A DNA stretch of 64,000 nt from Streptococcus mutans (GCF_006739205.1 NZ_AP019720.1:1954797-2018796), one strand, 5' to 3'; counted from the first letter of the stretch, positions 9,858-19,062 are shown. The notes: generated from the letters alone by a model not told the origin. Program-made: numbers and translations.

Positions 9858-10955
9858 TCAATTTTTAAAGAAATGGTAGAAATTTGGCATAAGTTGTGTA
9901 ATGAGCTGTGTTGGCTCATAAAGAACGAATTTTTTAGCTTTTGTTGTTGTTAATAAATTAGCCTCCTTTAAAATTTGCAGATGTCTGGATACACTGGAAT
10001 TACTCATCACTAAAATTTAAGCCAAAGATTGTGTTGTACTTGGTTTATCAATAACATAATTCATAATTTGTAAACGAACAGGGTCACTTAAAGCTTTAAA
10101 AATGGTAATCAAATTTTCCGGTGTAGCGTTATAGTAACTTGGCTGCTCTGTAATATCATAGGTAACAGCAATTCCTTGGTTGAAAGATTCAACAAACAGA
10201 TGAGGCCAAATAAAATAACTTGGTAATAACATAATAGAATCACTATCCTTTAACTGAATATCTTTATTAAACGGCTTAATAATGACTAGTCTGTCCTTTC
10301 GCCAATGAATGCGGTCAATTTGCAGATGGTTAAACATCGCTTTAAAACCACTTTCCCTTAAAAAGGAAGCTTGATGCTGGATTTCTGTTAAAAGTTTTCG
10401 TTGAATATCTTTGCTTTTCCAAGTTTCATCAAATATTTCTTGTCGGTACCAATCAACAAAAGAAAAAAGATGTTGATAAACACTAGAGGCATCCTTCCTC
10501 AAGTCACTAAGTAACTGATTATCCTTATTCAAAGAAAAATTCTTCCATTCTAATCCCCTTGCTAATGTCGGAATAAAGGAATTTTCTCGATCACTTATCA
10601 CTTTTTCCAGATGCTCAATTAACTGAGCAGTAGATAACTCATCAAGAAATTTCTTTAGATTTTGTATCTCTTCTTCAATCGTTGTCGCATGATAACGAAA
10701 ATCGCAAAGCAAAATAGGAGAAACACCAAGTTCATAAAAGAGTTGAAAGTAATGAAGATTTTCATAAAATTCCTTAGTAAGTTTATTTTGTATCCTAATC
10801 ACCCAGTCAATATTAGTTCCATGATGACGTGGATTTAATAAGACATGTAAACTTCTAAACAGTTCATTTAAAGGAGAATATACAAATTGTATTCTTTGTG
10901 TCAACGTTTCATCTGTTTTCAGAGCATAATTGCTAAATTGAATGGTAATCGCCAA
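9858..10955 (-). pseudogene. ArsR-type regulator interrupted by one in-frame stop codon
   Basis: The frame runs 312 codons from ATG at 10955 to TAA at 10017-10019 and then continues in the same frame to a natural stop at 9858-9860, about 365 codons in all. The winged helix lies at the C-terminus: IFKALSDPVRLQIMNYVIDKP before the stop and MSNSSVSRHLQILKEANLL after it. The nonsense codon falls between the second helix and the recognition helix, so the product would lose DNA binding. The N-terminal 270 residues form a larger domain seen in some ArsR-like streptococcal regulators. It is divergent from the MFS exporter, its likely former target. A single base change would restore the frame; a sequencing error is possible. 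Confidence 0.8.
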
Positions 10956-10994
10956 ATGTTATCCCTCCAAACGATTCGATATTTTTAAGATTGA

Positions 10995-11024
10995 TTGATT
11001 ATTGATTTCCTTCATTGTATCATA
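10995..11024 (+). promoter_or_regulatory. Probable promoter of the MFS exporter
   Basis: TTGATT at 10995-11000 and TATCAT at 11019-11024 are 18 bases apart, in the gap between the regulator and the exporter. Repeated TTGATT units at 10991, 10995 and 11002 may be operator half-sites for the neighbouring regulator. Confidence 0.4.
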
Positions 11025-11049
11025 ATCTGAGATGAAAGAAGGGATAAAA

Positions 11050-12411
11050 ATGACGAAACGTTTACAAGATTTTTTTATAACAGTTATCGCAGGTATGGGA
11101 ATGTTATTATCCACCCTTGATACAGGTATTATCAATGTTGCATTATCCTTTTTGAGGGGACAATTTCAAACCACAACTAACATTGCCTCTTTTACAATAA
11201 CTGGATATACTTTAGCATTAGCCATCTCTATCTTACCTTTAGGAGTATTAAGCGATAAATTTGGAAAGTTAAAGATTTCCTACTTAGGATTTGTACTTTT
11301 TGGACTGAGCTCCTTATTTTGTGGATTTGCTAATAGTATTGGCTGGCTCATTACTGGCCGGATTATTCAAGGAATGGGAGCGGCGGCTTTGCAAGCTACT
11401 TCAGCAGCTCTGATTACCACTTTAGTTTCCGAAGACCGCAAAAACAGTGCTATTAGTATTTTAGGAGTTATGATTGGCTTAGGACCTGTCCTCGGTCCTT
11501 CCTTAGGAGGCATACTACTTTCTTTAAATCTCTGGCGCTTTATTTTCTGGATTAATGTTCCCTTTGCTCTTATTGTCATCATTTGTAATCACTATCTCCT
11601 TACTAAAGTCTCCGAACAAACTAGTGAGTGGACATTAGATTCTCTTGGAACAGTTCTCAATGCTTCTATGTTGGTTTGTCTTCTCTTAGGACTATCCTTA
11701 CTCAGTAAGCCTCACCTATTAGGTATCAGTCTTATTTTGATCATCATTAGTTTCTTGATCGGGATTTGGTTTTACCGTCTTGAATGCAGCAAAGAGAGTG
11801 CTCTTGTCAATGTCAAGGGGCTGAGCGAGAATCCTCGAGTACTTTCTTATCTTTTTCAAACGGTCGCTTTTGGTTTTGCCTCTGCAATGATATTCTTACT
11901 TCCACCCTTCATTTTTGAACAATTATATCATTTAGGAGTGGGGCAGACAGGCTTTCTTGTACTAGGAGCACCTGCAGGTCTGGTTCTTTTTTCAAGAATA
12001 TCTGGTAAAATCAATGATGGCAGTAAAAATAAATCATTTAGCCATATTGGTTTGGGTATCATTATTTTATCCTTAATTTTCCTCCTACTTCTCACGCCTA
12101 GCTGGCCCTATTTATTCTTAACTTTAGGATTATTTATTTATGGTATTGGCGGAGGATACTTTCAGCCCGCTAATATGGCTAGTATTATGCTAGCTAGTCC
12201 TATGAAAATGCAAGGTAGCACAGGAGCATTGCAACGAATGGTACAAAACATTGCTATTTCAGCTGGTTCAGCCATTGGATCAACTTGCTTAAACCTTTGG
12301 TCAAATAATCTATTATTGGCTACCCGAATTGGCTGGGGAATTACAATCGTTCTAGTTATTCTCAGTTTAAAAGAACTAACACCATTTAAAATGACTAATA
12401 AAACAAAATAA
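11050..12411 (+). CDS. MFS drug-efflux type transporter, DHA2 (14-segment) family
   Basis: Starts at ATG 11050, which has GAAGGG seven bases upstream, rather than at the ATG 18 bases earlier. The product of 453 residues has about 14 hydrophobic segments. It shows the DHA2 motif A LGVLSDKFGKLKI near 65, motif C-like GLGPVLGPSLGGILL near 140, and LDTGIINVALSFL in helix 1. It would export a small molecule using the proton gradient; the substrate is unknown. It is divergent from the nonsense-interrupted ArsR-type gene, so it may now be unregulated. Confidence 0.85.
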   Translation: MTKRLQDFFITVIAGMGMLLSTLDTGIINVALSFLRGQFQTTTNIASFTITGYTLALAISILPLGVLSDKFGKLKISYLGFVLFGLSSLFCGFANSIGWLITGRIIQGMGAAALQATSAALITTLVSEDRKNSAISILGVMIGLGPVLGPSLGGILLSLNLWRFIFWINVPFALIVIICNHYLLTKVSEQTSEWTLDSLGTVLNASMLVCLLLGLSLLSKPHLLGISLILIIISFLIGIWFYRLECSKESALVNVKGLSENPRVLSYLFQTVAFGFASAMIFLLPPFIFEQLYHLGVGQTGFLVLGAPAGLVLFSRISGKINDGSKNKSFSHIGLGIIILSLIFLLLLTPSWPYLFLTLGLFIYGIGGGYFQPANMASIMLASPMKMQGSTGALQRMVQNIAISAGSAIGSTCLNLWSNNLLLATRIGWGITIVLVILSLKELTPFKMTNKTK

Positions 12412-12453
12412 AAAGGACTTCAGCTGAATTTATGCTGAAATCCTTTTTTAAAA
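12411..12453 (+). terminator. Terminator of the MFS gene
   Basis: Stem AAAGGACTTCAGC / GCTGAAATCCTTT with a 9-base loop, followed by a T run, directly after the stop codon. Confidence 0.85.
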
Positions 12454-12515
12454 TTATTCTTTTTCAATGATACTTTTATACGATCTAAAAGATTATCTAA
12501 AAGTGTTTCTGACAT
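12420..12515 (-). pseudogene. 31-codon frame, probable truncated gene start
   Basis: Starts ATG at 12515 with AAGAAGAT upstream and reads MSETLLDNLLDRIKVSLKKN. It then runs into the MFS terminator, where it stops. It begins about 20 bases after the end of the frameshifted remnant and looks like the 5' end of a further gene of that lost operon, cut off where the MFS gene now ends. Confidence 0.35.
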
Positions 12516-12534
12516 ATCTTCTTTTCACTAATCA

Positions 12535-12953
12535 TTATTTCAATCCTTTAAATCTATCCAATTTGATTTGCTTAATCTCAATTCCTTTATTCTCAACAAG
12601 AAACTTTTTCATCGCCTCAACATCATTAGGCTGACCAGCCAAAAGATAGGTGGCTTTGTTGCCATATCTATCTATTGCTTTCTTCAACTTTTCTTTACTT
12701 TGGGAAAGGCTATTGCTTCTATCATAGTTCAGTTTACCGTTTTTTTTTAAGCTATTTGAGACAATTCTTTATCAAAAACCAAGACACCTTTGTCCAAGTG
12801 GCTGAGAACAATGGAACGTTTACCAGCCCACTCTTTGACAATAGGCTGCATGGCTGCAATACCGACAAATGAAGGAACTTCGAAGGCAATCTTTTTTTGA
12901 TTGTTAAATAAGGTGCCATACGATGACATACAATAAAAAATTAAGAAACTCAT
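12535..12953 (-). pseudogene. Frameshifted remnant of an unknown gene
   Basis: Two adjacent minus-strand frames read as one protein. The upstream frame (12953 to 12747) ends LSHLDKGVLVFDKELSQIA. After a run of nine A residues at about 12742-12750 the downstream frame continues NGKLNYDRSNSLSQSKEKLK, then ATYLLAGQPNDVEAMKKFL, to a TAA at 12535-12537. The shift at the homopolymer suggests slippage that inactivated the gene. I do not recognise the family. The start at 12953 lacks a ribosome binding site, so the 5' end is probably missing too. Confidence 0.55.
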
Positions 12954-13069
12954 GGAATATTAAAAAGAGTTAGATTTTCCCATTAATTGATAACAGTCTA
13001 ACGCTTGGTGTATTCACCGTTTTCTAATAAACGCTTTATTGACGATTTATAAATATATAAGTTTTAAGG

Positions 13070-13108
13070 CGAAAAAACGAACAGAGTATGAAACCTGCTC
13101 GTTTTTGT
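13070..13108 (-). terminator. Terminator of gbpA
   Basis: On the minus strand the stem AAACGAGCAG / CTGTTCGTTT is followed by TTTTCG. It lies about 20 bases after the gbpA stop codon. Confidence 0.8.
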
Positions 13109-13127
13109 ATGCCATTGGGATTTACGA

Positions 13128-14825
13128 CTAGTTACTATTAATAACCTCACCGCTGTCTTTGTCAAAAGTATATTCTTTACCATCGATAGTGATGGTTTGT
13201 CCTTTAATTTGACGGCCCTTTGTCTTTTCATCTTGGCTAAAGTAGTAGCGCTTACCGTCGATAGTTTGCCAGCCTGATACACGTTTGCCATCGCTTCCAT
13301 AATAATACCAAATATTACTGTAGTCGTATTTTCTGACAAATCTATTCGTTACGAATTGACCTTGAGTATCAAAAAAGTAACCATCACCATCAATCTCTGC
13401 AAAACCGTCATCAGGCACAGAACCACCAATTTGACTATACTCTGACTTTGCTTTTATGCTGTGATCATCCTTAAAGTAATAAGTTTTACCATCAATAATC
13501 TGCCAACCAGTTAGATCTTTGCGGCTGCCGTCCGCTCCAAAATAATAAGTTTTAGGGAAACGAGCCTCAACTGTACTGATACGCTCGGCAGGTGTTGTGC
13601 CAAAACGATTCTTAACAACTTGTCCACTGTCTTCATCTAAATAATAGACCTTGCCATCACGCTCAGCAATGTCGCCTTTAACCTGAATACCACTGGAAGG
13701 TTCGAAATAGTAATCCATACCATCGATCTTTTGCCAGTCGGTCACGCCGATACCATCGGCTCCCATATAGAACCAGTCTGTCGTAGAGACGTATCCTGCA
13801 AAGTTGTAGAAATAATACTTTGCATTGACAAAACGATTAGTCCAAGCTTCACCGGTGTCAGGATCTAGGAAAGATTTCTTGCCATACTTCTGGCTAATTA
13901 GATTATAATTGCCATCTGTACTAATTAGCTTTCCTTTGACTTGAACACCATTAGTGTCAAAATAGTATTTTTTGCCGCCAATAGTTCTCCAGCCGATAGC
14001 AGCCTTTCCATCTTCTCCAAGATAGAACCAGCCTTCATGTTTAATATTTTCATAATGGAGGGGATCTGCATAACTAGAATAGACAAAACGATCCTTCCAG
14101 AGTTCACCACTATCAGGATCAAAGTAGTAAATCTTATTGACTTCCAAAACTGAAGGTGAATCACTTATGAAAACAGGATGATAAATGATTTGATCCCCTG
14201 TCTCCACATGAATTTCTCCTTTGACCTGACTACCATCTTGGTTGAAATAGAGCTGCTTTCCATCAATTGTCTGCCAACCAGTTGCCAGCTGTCCATCGGC
14301 CTTTTTGTAGTACCATTTACCATCTTTTTCAAAGAAACTATTGGTCGGGGCAGCGTTATTATTTTCTGCAGCAGTCGCTGGCTCGGTTTTAGCCGTTTCC
14401 TGCTGGGCAGCATTTTCTGATGGAGCATTTTGCACTGACTGAGCTTCTCCAGAAACGGCTGTCGCTTTTTCTGCTGGATGGTGCTCTCCAGAGTTTGTTT
14501 GGTTTGTTACTGCTTCAGTTTGGCTGGCTCTGCCTCCATCGGATACTTCAGCTGCCTCTGCTGTTTCAGAACTTTTAACAGCGTTAGCACTGTTATTTTC
14601 TACAGATGAATCAGCTGCTGGAGCTTCTGTAATTGGTTGTTCTGAGCTTTCCTGTACAGTTGCTGTCAGTCTTGGCTTACTGTCAGTACCGCCGCCGGAT
14701 TGTTCCTCAGCCTGAGTCAAGTGAGCTCCTGACAATATCGCAGCTAGAGCTAGACTAGTCACGGCAATCGCCACCCACTGCTTTTTAACCTTGTGCAGTT
14801 TAAAACGTGTCTTTTCTTTCATCAT
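13128..14825 (-). CDS. gbpA: Glucan-binding protein A
   Basis: Secreted 565-residue protein that binds the water-soluble glucans made by glucosyltransferases and contributes to sucrose-dependent biofilm structure. A signal peptide has a basic start (KEKTRFKLHKVKKQW), a hydrophobic core and a likely cut after LTQA near residue 39. An Ala/Glu/Ser/Thr-rich linker (about 40-165) follows. Then come at least five tandem aromatic repeats of the cell-wall/choline-binding type (GWQTIDGKQLYFNQDG, GWRTIGGKKYYFDTNG, GWQTIDGKRYYF). There is no LPXTG anchor, so it is released or held by glucan. A strong AAGGAGG lies upstream; ATG 14825 or the next ATG at 14822 could be used. Confidence 0.95.
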   Translation of the reverse strand: MMKEKTRFKLHKVKKQWVAIAVTSLALAAILSGAHLTQAEEQSGGGTDSKPRLTATVQESSEQPITEAPAADSSVENNSANAVKSSETAEAAEVSDGGRASQTEAVTNQTNSGEHHPAEKATAVSGEAQSVQNAPSENAAQQETAKTEPATAAENNNAAPTNSFFEKDGKWYYKKADGQLATGWQTIDGKQLYFNQDGSQVKGEIHVETGDQIIYHPVFISDSPSVLEVNKIYYFDPDSGELWKDRFVYSSYADPLHYENIKHEGWFYLGEDGKAAIGWRTIGGKKYYFDTNGVQVKGKLISTDGNYNLISQKYGKKSFLDPDTGEAWTNRFVNAKYYFYNFAGYVSTTDWFYMGADGIGVTDWQKIDGMDYYFEPSSGIQVKGDIAERDGKVYYLDEDSGQVVKNRFGTTPAERISTVEARFPKTYYFGADGSRKDLTGWQIIDGKTYYFKDDHSIKAKSEYSQIGGSVPDDGFAEIDGDGYFFDTQGQFVTNRFVRKYDYSNIWYYYGSDGKRVSGWQTIDGKRYYFSQDEKTKGRQIKGQTITIDGKEYTFDKDSGEVINSN

Positions 14826-14864
14826 TTTACCTCCTTAAAAAATAGTAATCAACATGACACTTCC

Positions 14865-14892
14865 ACTATAACATTTTTAAAATTAATGTAAA
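14865..14892 (-). promoter_or_regulatory. Promoter of gbpA
   Basis: Minus strand: -35 TTTACA (14892-14887), 16-base spacer ending in TGT, -10 TATAGT (14870-14865), an extended -10 arrangement. The ribosome binding site lies about 30 bases downstream. Confidence 0.65.
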
Positions 14893-14986
14893 TACTAAAC
14901 TAAAGATAGTTTTTAATACCTACAATATTTCAACTTATAGCCGGATTGCCGCAAAAGCATGATGCATCTATTCCTAAATTAATAAA

Positions 14987-15523
14987 CTAACAGTCTTTTT
15001 TTACTTCTATTACTCGCAAATTGTCAAAATTGAAGCCATTATCTTTTACAATGAACCCTCTCTTTTTCAATTCTTTTAATAGAGTTATCATAAAAAAACC
15101 ATGAGTGATAAGGATAGCATTTTCGCCCTTATAAATTAAATCATCACAAAACTTTTCTGCTCTTTCCTTGCTGGCTTTGATTCCTTCTTGTTTACTAGAA
15201 TTAAAGAGCCACTGCAATCTACCTAGAATATTCCAAAAGATCAAGGGCAGCTTTATCTTAGAAGAAAAGGCTGCTTTTAAAGGAACTTCATTGAGCCTTT
15301 TATCTATCTGATAAGACTGCAAGGGAAACAGTTGCTGAGCTGTTTGCTTGGTTCGGATAAGTTCACTGGTATATATATTAGAGACGGGCAACTCTAAGGA
15401 ACCTTGAAAAGCAACAATATCTGCTCCATCATATTTTTTACAGGCTTGATTAAATTCATCCGAAGTACACTTTTTAGGCCACCGCATATTAACTTTTGCA
15501 TGGCGAATGATATAGAATTTCAT
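14987..15523 (-). CDS. Histidine phosphatase superfamily (phosphoglycerate-mutase-like) protein
   Basis: A 178-residue protein opening MKFYIIRHAKVN, so the catalytic RHG motif reads RHA here (Arg7, His8). The block YTSELIRTKQTAQQLFP supplies the conserved SxxxRxxQTA region, and ENAILITHGFFMITLLKEL supplies the second catalytic histidine. The substrate is unknown. It is preceded by a weak ribosome binding site and stands alone between gbpA and merR. Confidence 0.8.
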   Translation of the reverse strand: MKFYIIRHAKVNMRWPKKCTSDEFNQACKKYDGADIVAFQGSLELPVSNIYTSELIRTKQTAQQLFPLQSYQIDKRLNEVPLKAAFSSKIKLPLIFWNILGRLQWLFNSSKQEGIKASKERAEKFCDDLIYKGENAILITHGFFMITLLKELKKRGFIVKDNGFNFDNLRVIEVKKDC

Positions 15524-15621
15524 AGCATTATATCCTTACACTTTATTTGCGATGTATTATAACATACAAACTTTTTAAACTGCGATGTATTGAAAACTTA
15601 TGAACTCAAACCGATTATGTA

Positions 15622-15996
15622 TCAATTTAAGTCTTTTTTCAAAGTTAACTTCTCTTGATAAAAATGTATCTTTTCAATTAATTTTTCTCTGTTGTCCAAT
15701 AAATCAGCAATATTATTGTCTAAAACCTGCAAATGATGCTCTAAAAGGATTAGTCTCTCCAAATAAGTACTTTCCCCTTTTTCTCGAAGATCTGAATAAT
15801 GTTTTATTTCTTTTATGGGCATACCAACAGCTTTCAAGCGTAAGATGAAGAGCAGCCATTGATAATCACTTTCATTGTAATACCTCCTATTGCTGCCATC
15901 TCTTTGCGGTCTCAATAAGCCTTCATTTTCATAGTACCTCAGAGTATGAACGCTAAGACGCGTTAATTTTGAAAATTTTCCAATGGAATAATGCAT
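15622..15996 (-). CDS. MerR family transcriptional regulator
   Basis: A 124-residue activator-type regulator. The N-terminal winged helix (IGKFSKLTRLSVHTLRYYENEGLLRPQRDG, residues 5-34) is followed by a dimerising coiled coil (about 75-120). There are no cysteines suited to metal sensing, so it is more like the small-molecule or aldehyde-responsive MerR proteins. It is divergent from a short-chain dehydrogenase whose promoter has the 19-bp spacer typical of MerR targets. GGAG lies upstream of the start. Confidence 0.9.
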   Translation of the reverse strand: MHYSIGKFSKLTRLSVHTLRYYENEGLLRPQRDGSNRRYYNESDYQWLLFILRLKAVGMPIKEIKHYSDLREKGESTYLERLILLEHHLQVLDNNIADLLDNREKLIEKIHFYQEKLTLKKDLN

Positions 15997-16012
15997 AATT
16001 TCTCCTTTAAGC

Positions 16013-16043
16013 TTGACCTCTAGTTCGCTCTAGATGTTATAGT
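16013..16043 (+). promoter_or_regulatory. MerR-type promoter/operator of the SDR gene
   Basis: -35 TTGACC at 16013-16018 and -10 TATAGT at 16038-16043 are 19 bases apart. An imperfect dyad (CTCTAG and CTAGAT arms) fills the spacer. This is the usual layout of promoters activated by MerR proteins, and the merR gene is adjacent and divergent. Confidence 0.75.
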
Positions 16044-16074
16044 CATTATATCTTAAAAGGAGGTATTTGAACAT

Positions 16075-16830
16075 ATGATGTATTCAAAAAATTACGTTTG
16101 TATTACTGGAGCGAGTTCTGGTATCGGCTTAGAAACTGCAAAAGCATTTGCAAGTTTAGAAAACAATCTTATTCTAGTCGCCAGACGTCAGGAGCGATTA
16201 GAGAAACTCAAAGAGGAGCTTCTTCTCAGTTTCCCAAAGCTGGATATTGTTGTCAAATCAGTCGACCTTTCTATTTCCGAGAATGCCTTTAAACTTTATC
16301 AGGAATTAAAATCGTATCAGATCTTAACTTGGATTAATAATGCTGGTTTTGGTAATTATGATAGTGTGGATCATCAAAACCTTGATAAAATCACTAAAAT
16401 GCTTCATCTCAATATCGAGTCCTTGACTATTTTATCCAGTCTTTATGTAAAGGACTATAAAAATGTAGAAGGTACTCAGTTGATTAATCTTTCTTCTAGA
16501 GGCGGTTATATGTTAGTCAAAAATGCTGTAACTTACTGTGCCAGTGAATTCTACGTCAGTGCCTTCACAGAAGGACTGGCTCTGGAATTGGCAGCCAATC
16601 ACTGTCCTTTAAAAGCCAAAGTTTTGGCTCCTGCTGCAACAAAAAGCGAATTTGGACAGGTTGCTGCTGATACAGATAGTTATGATTATGACAAGTATTT
16701 TACCACCTATCATACTAGTAAAGAAATGGCTGATTTTCTAATCGAATTATACTATAGTGATAAAATTGTTGGATTAGTAGACATCAATGATTTCGACTTT
16801 AAATTGAGTGAGCCGCTGTTTAAACACTGA
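16075..16830 (+). CDS. Short-chain dehydrogenase/reductase with altered catalytic lysine
   Basis: A 251-residue Rossmann protein. TGASSGIG at residues 11-18 binds the cofactor, INNAG lies at 87-91, Asn113 sits in HLNIES, and Ser141 and Tyr154 are the usual catalytic pair. The lysine four residues after the tyrosine is replaced: YCASE instead of YxASK (Glu158). Loss of this lysine normally impairs catalysis, so it may be inactive or use different chemistry. AAAGGAGG lies upstream of the ATG. It is divergent from and probably controlled by the MerR protein. Confidence 0.85.
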   Translation: MMYSKNYVCITGASSGIGLETAKAFASLENNLILVARRQERLEKLKEELLLSFPKLDIVVKSVDLSISENAFKLYQELKSYQILTWINNAGFGNYDSVDHQNLDKITKMLHLNIESLTILSSLYVKDYKNVEGTQLINLSSRGGYMLVKNAVTYCASEFYVSAFTEGLALELAANHCPLKAKVLAPAATKSEFGQVAADTDSYDYDKYFTTYHTSKEMADFLIELYYSDKIVGLVDINDFDFKLSEPLFKH

Positions 16831-17281
16831 TTCTTTTTTCAGCAACTGCATTTGATGCGGATAGTCTAAAATAAGCCTACACTTACCTTGCTTGACAGTG
16901 TCTATGAAAACAAAAATTACCCTCATTAGGATCCGAGATAACATCTTAGTGAGGCTTTATTCTTGATAATTTACTGTTGTTTTATCAAAGCAATCTGTTC
17001 AAGGAAAAGTCCTTTTAAGTCTGCCGTAAGAAAAAGTCGGACAGCCTTTTCCTGATTATACGTTATTGACTTCACCTTGCCTACTATAGTACTTCTGCGA
17101 CTCATTGCATTGAATACAATAATTGCCTTTTTGTACACTTTCTAGGTGTCTGTTGTTTGATAAGATTACGATTGTCTTATTTTTGTAATATAAACTTGAT
17201 ATACTATTAAGCAATAGAGAATTTTCTAAGTTTTATATATTATTTAGATTAAAATAGACTTGAATGCTTGAGGAGGAAAGT
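16831..17281. other. Intergenic region before opuC, no gene seen
   Basis: About 450 bases without a convincing frame. A probable terminator for the SDR gene lies at 16921-16962 (12-bp stem CCTCATTAGGAT / ATCTTAGTGAGG, then CTTTATTCTT). A TATACT at 17200-17205 may be the opuC -10 with a poor -35. The remainder (16965-17160) has no structure I can assign. Confidence 0.5.
17200..17205 (+). promoter_or_regulatory. Possible -10 of the opuC operon
   Basis: TATACT preceded by TTGA lies 75 bases before opuCA. The -35 region 17 bases upstream (TTATTT) is weak, so activation by another factor or a different start is possible. Confidence 0.35.
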
Positions 17282-18433
17282 ATGGATAAAGATCCAGTTA
17301 TTGAATTTAAAGAGGTTAACAAAATTTATGGAGATAATGTTGCTGTTAAGCATATCAATTTAAAAATTATGGCAGGTGAATTTGTCTGCTTGATTGGTAC
17401 CAGCGGATCCGGTAAAACAACAATTCTACGCATGATTAACCGTATGTTAAAACCAAGCAATGGGAAAATTTTTATCAAGGGGGAAGAAATTTCTGATCTC
17501 AACCCTGTTCAACTCAGGCGCAAGATTGGTTATGTTATTCAAAATATCGGTCTCATGCCACATATGACAATTTATGAGAATATTACTCTGGTTCCGAAAT
17601 TATTAAAATGGTCAGAAGATAAGAAAAAAGCTAAAGCCAAAGAACTTATAAAGCTTGTTGAATTGCCTGAAGATTTCTTGGATCGCTACCCTTACGAATT
17701 GTCAGGCGGGCAACAACAGCGTATTGGTGTTGTCAGAGCTCTAGCTGCTGATCAAGACATTATTTTGATGGATGAACCTTTTGGTGCTTTGGATCCTATC
17801 ACCCGCGAAGGGCTTCAAGATTTGGTGAAATCTTTACAAGAAAAAACAGGAAAAACGATTGTCTTGGTCACTCATGATATAGACGAAGCCCTAAAGCTAG
17901 CAACCAAGATTGTCGTTATGGATAAAGGTCATATGGTTCAACAAGCCAATCCGACCGAATTGTTACGCCACCCCGCAACCGCATTTGTTAAAAAGATGAT
18001 TGGTGAAGACCGACTCATTCAAGCACGCGCTGATGTAACGCCGGTTAAAAACATCATGCTAAAAGACCCCGTTTCCATTGCACCTGATAAATCTCTCAAT
18101 GATGCTATCTCACTCATGCGTCAAAAACGTGTTGACTCTCTTTTAGTTACAGATAAGGATAATAAACTACTCGGCATGATTGATGTTGAATCCTTAAATA
18201 ATAACTACAAACAAAACCTTGTTGTTGCCGATATCTTAAATAAAATCAGTTTCTACTTGGAAGAAGATCAACTGCTGCGCGACACAGCCCATCGTATCTT
18301 AAAACGCGGACTTAAATATGTACCGGTTATTGATAAAGAATGGCATTTAAAGGGAATCGTGACGCGATCATCTCTGGTAGATATGCTTTATGATATTATT
18401 TGGGGCAATCAAGATACGGAGGAAACATTATGA
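17282..18433 (+). CDS. opuCA: Osmoprotectant ABC transporter, ATP-binding protein with CBS domains
   Basis: ATPase of a glycine betaine/carnitine/choline-type importer at the inner face of the membrane. ATG 17282 is chosen because GAGGAGG precedes it; an earlier ATG at 17264 has none. Walker A is GTSGSGKTT (near 38), the signature is LSGGQQQR, Walker B is ILMDEPFGALD, and the switch His lies in LVTHDIDEA. Tandem CBS domains fill residues about 255-380 (PVSIAPDKSLNDAISLM). In Listeria and Staphylococcus the OpuCA CBS domain binds c-di-AMP; that is family knowledge, not shown here. It overlaps opuCB by ATGA. Confidence 0.93.
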   Translation: MDKDPVIEFKEVNKIYGDNVAVKHINLKIMAGEFVCLIGTSGSGKTTILRMINRMLKPSNGKIFIKGEEISDLNPVQLRRKIGYVIQNIGLMPHMTIYENITLVPKLLKWSEDKKKAKAKELIKLVELPEDFLDRYPYELSGGQQQRIGVVRALAADQDIILMDEPFGALDPITREGLQDLVKSLQEKTGKTIVLVTHDIDEALKLATKIVVMDKGHMVQQANPTELLRHPATAFVKKMIGEDRLIQARADVTPVKNIMLKDPVSIAPDKSLNDAISLMRQKRVDSLLVTDKDNKLLGMIDVESLNNNYKQNLVVADILNKISFYLEEDQLLRDTAHRILKRGLKYVPVIDKEWHLKGIVTRSSLVDMLYDIIWGNQDTEETL

Positions 18434-19062
18434 GCGAATTTCTAGCACAATATGGTGGTGAGCTGCTCATAAAAACATGGGAGCAAATTTATATCTCCGC
18501 CATTGCACTTTGTCTTGGAATCATTGTTGCTGTTCCAATAGGAGTGGCTTTGACAAGATTTCCTAAATTAGCAAAAATTTTCATTGGTATCGCCAGTATC
18601 TTGCAGACAATTCCCAGTTTGGCTCTGTTAGCTATCATGATTCCCTTTTTTGGCATCGGAAGAACCCCAGCCATTATTGCTTTGTTTGTTTATTCTTTAT
18701 TGCCAATCATGAGAAATACCTATATCGGAATGAACAATGTGGATCCTATCTTAAAAGACAGTGCCAAGGGAATGGGAATGAAACCAATCCAATCTATTTT
18801 TCAAGTTGAGCTTCCTTTGGCAGTTCCTGTCATTATGACAGGGATTAGATTATCAGCTATCTATGTCATTGCTTGGGCAACTTTAGCCTCTTATATTGGA
18901 GCAGGCGGGCTTGGAGACTTGATTTTCAGCGGCTTAAGTCTGTTCCAACCGTCTCTTATTATCGGTGGAACAATTCCAGTTATCCTCCTTTCTCTCATCG
19001 TTGACTATCTTCTAGGACGCCTTGAAAATTATTTAACACCACGACAAAAGAGGAGTTTATAA
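18430..19062 (+). CDS. opuCB: Osmoprotectant ABC transporter, permease
   Basis: A 210-residue permease with about six membrane segments and the EAA-loop region around DSAKGMGMKPIQSIFQVELPLAVPVI. The start is ATG 18430, which has ACGGAGG upstream and overlaps the opuCA stop as ATGA. It pairs with OpuCD to form the channel. Confidence 0.93.
   Translation: MSEFLAQYGGELLIKTWEQIYISAIALCLGIIVAVPIGVALTRFPKLAKIFIGIASILQTIPSLALLAIMIPFFGIGRTPAIIALFVYSLLPIMRNTYIGMNNVDPILKDSAKGMGMKPIQSIFQVELPLAVPVIMTGIRLSAIYVIAWATLASYIGAGGLGDLIFSGLSLFQPSLIIGGTIPVILLSLIVDYLLGRLENYLTPRQKRSL

Noticed and set aside
12568..12872. Plus-strand open frames between the MFS gene and gbpA
   Set aside because: The minus-strand reading gives better protein character on both sides of the frameshift; the plus frames have no start signals.
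13064..13339. Separate small gene overlapping the 3' end of gbpA
   Set aside because: It lies in another frame of the gbpA repeat region and has no ribosome binding site.
14178..14420. Plus-strand open frame inside gbpA
   Set aside because: Antisense shadow of the linker and first repeat of GbpA, without start signals.
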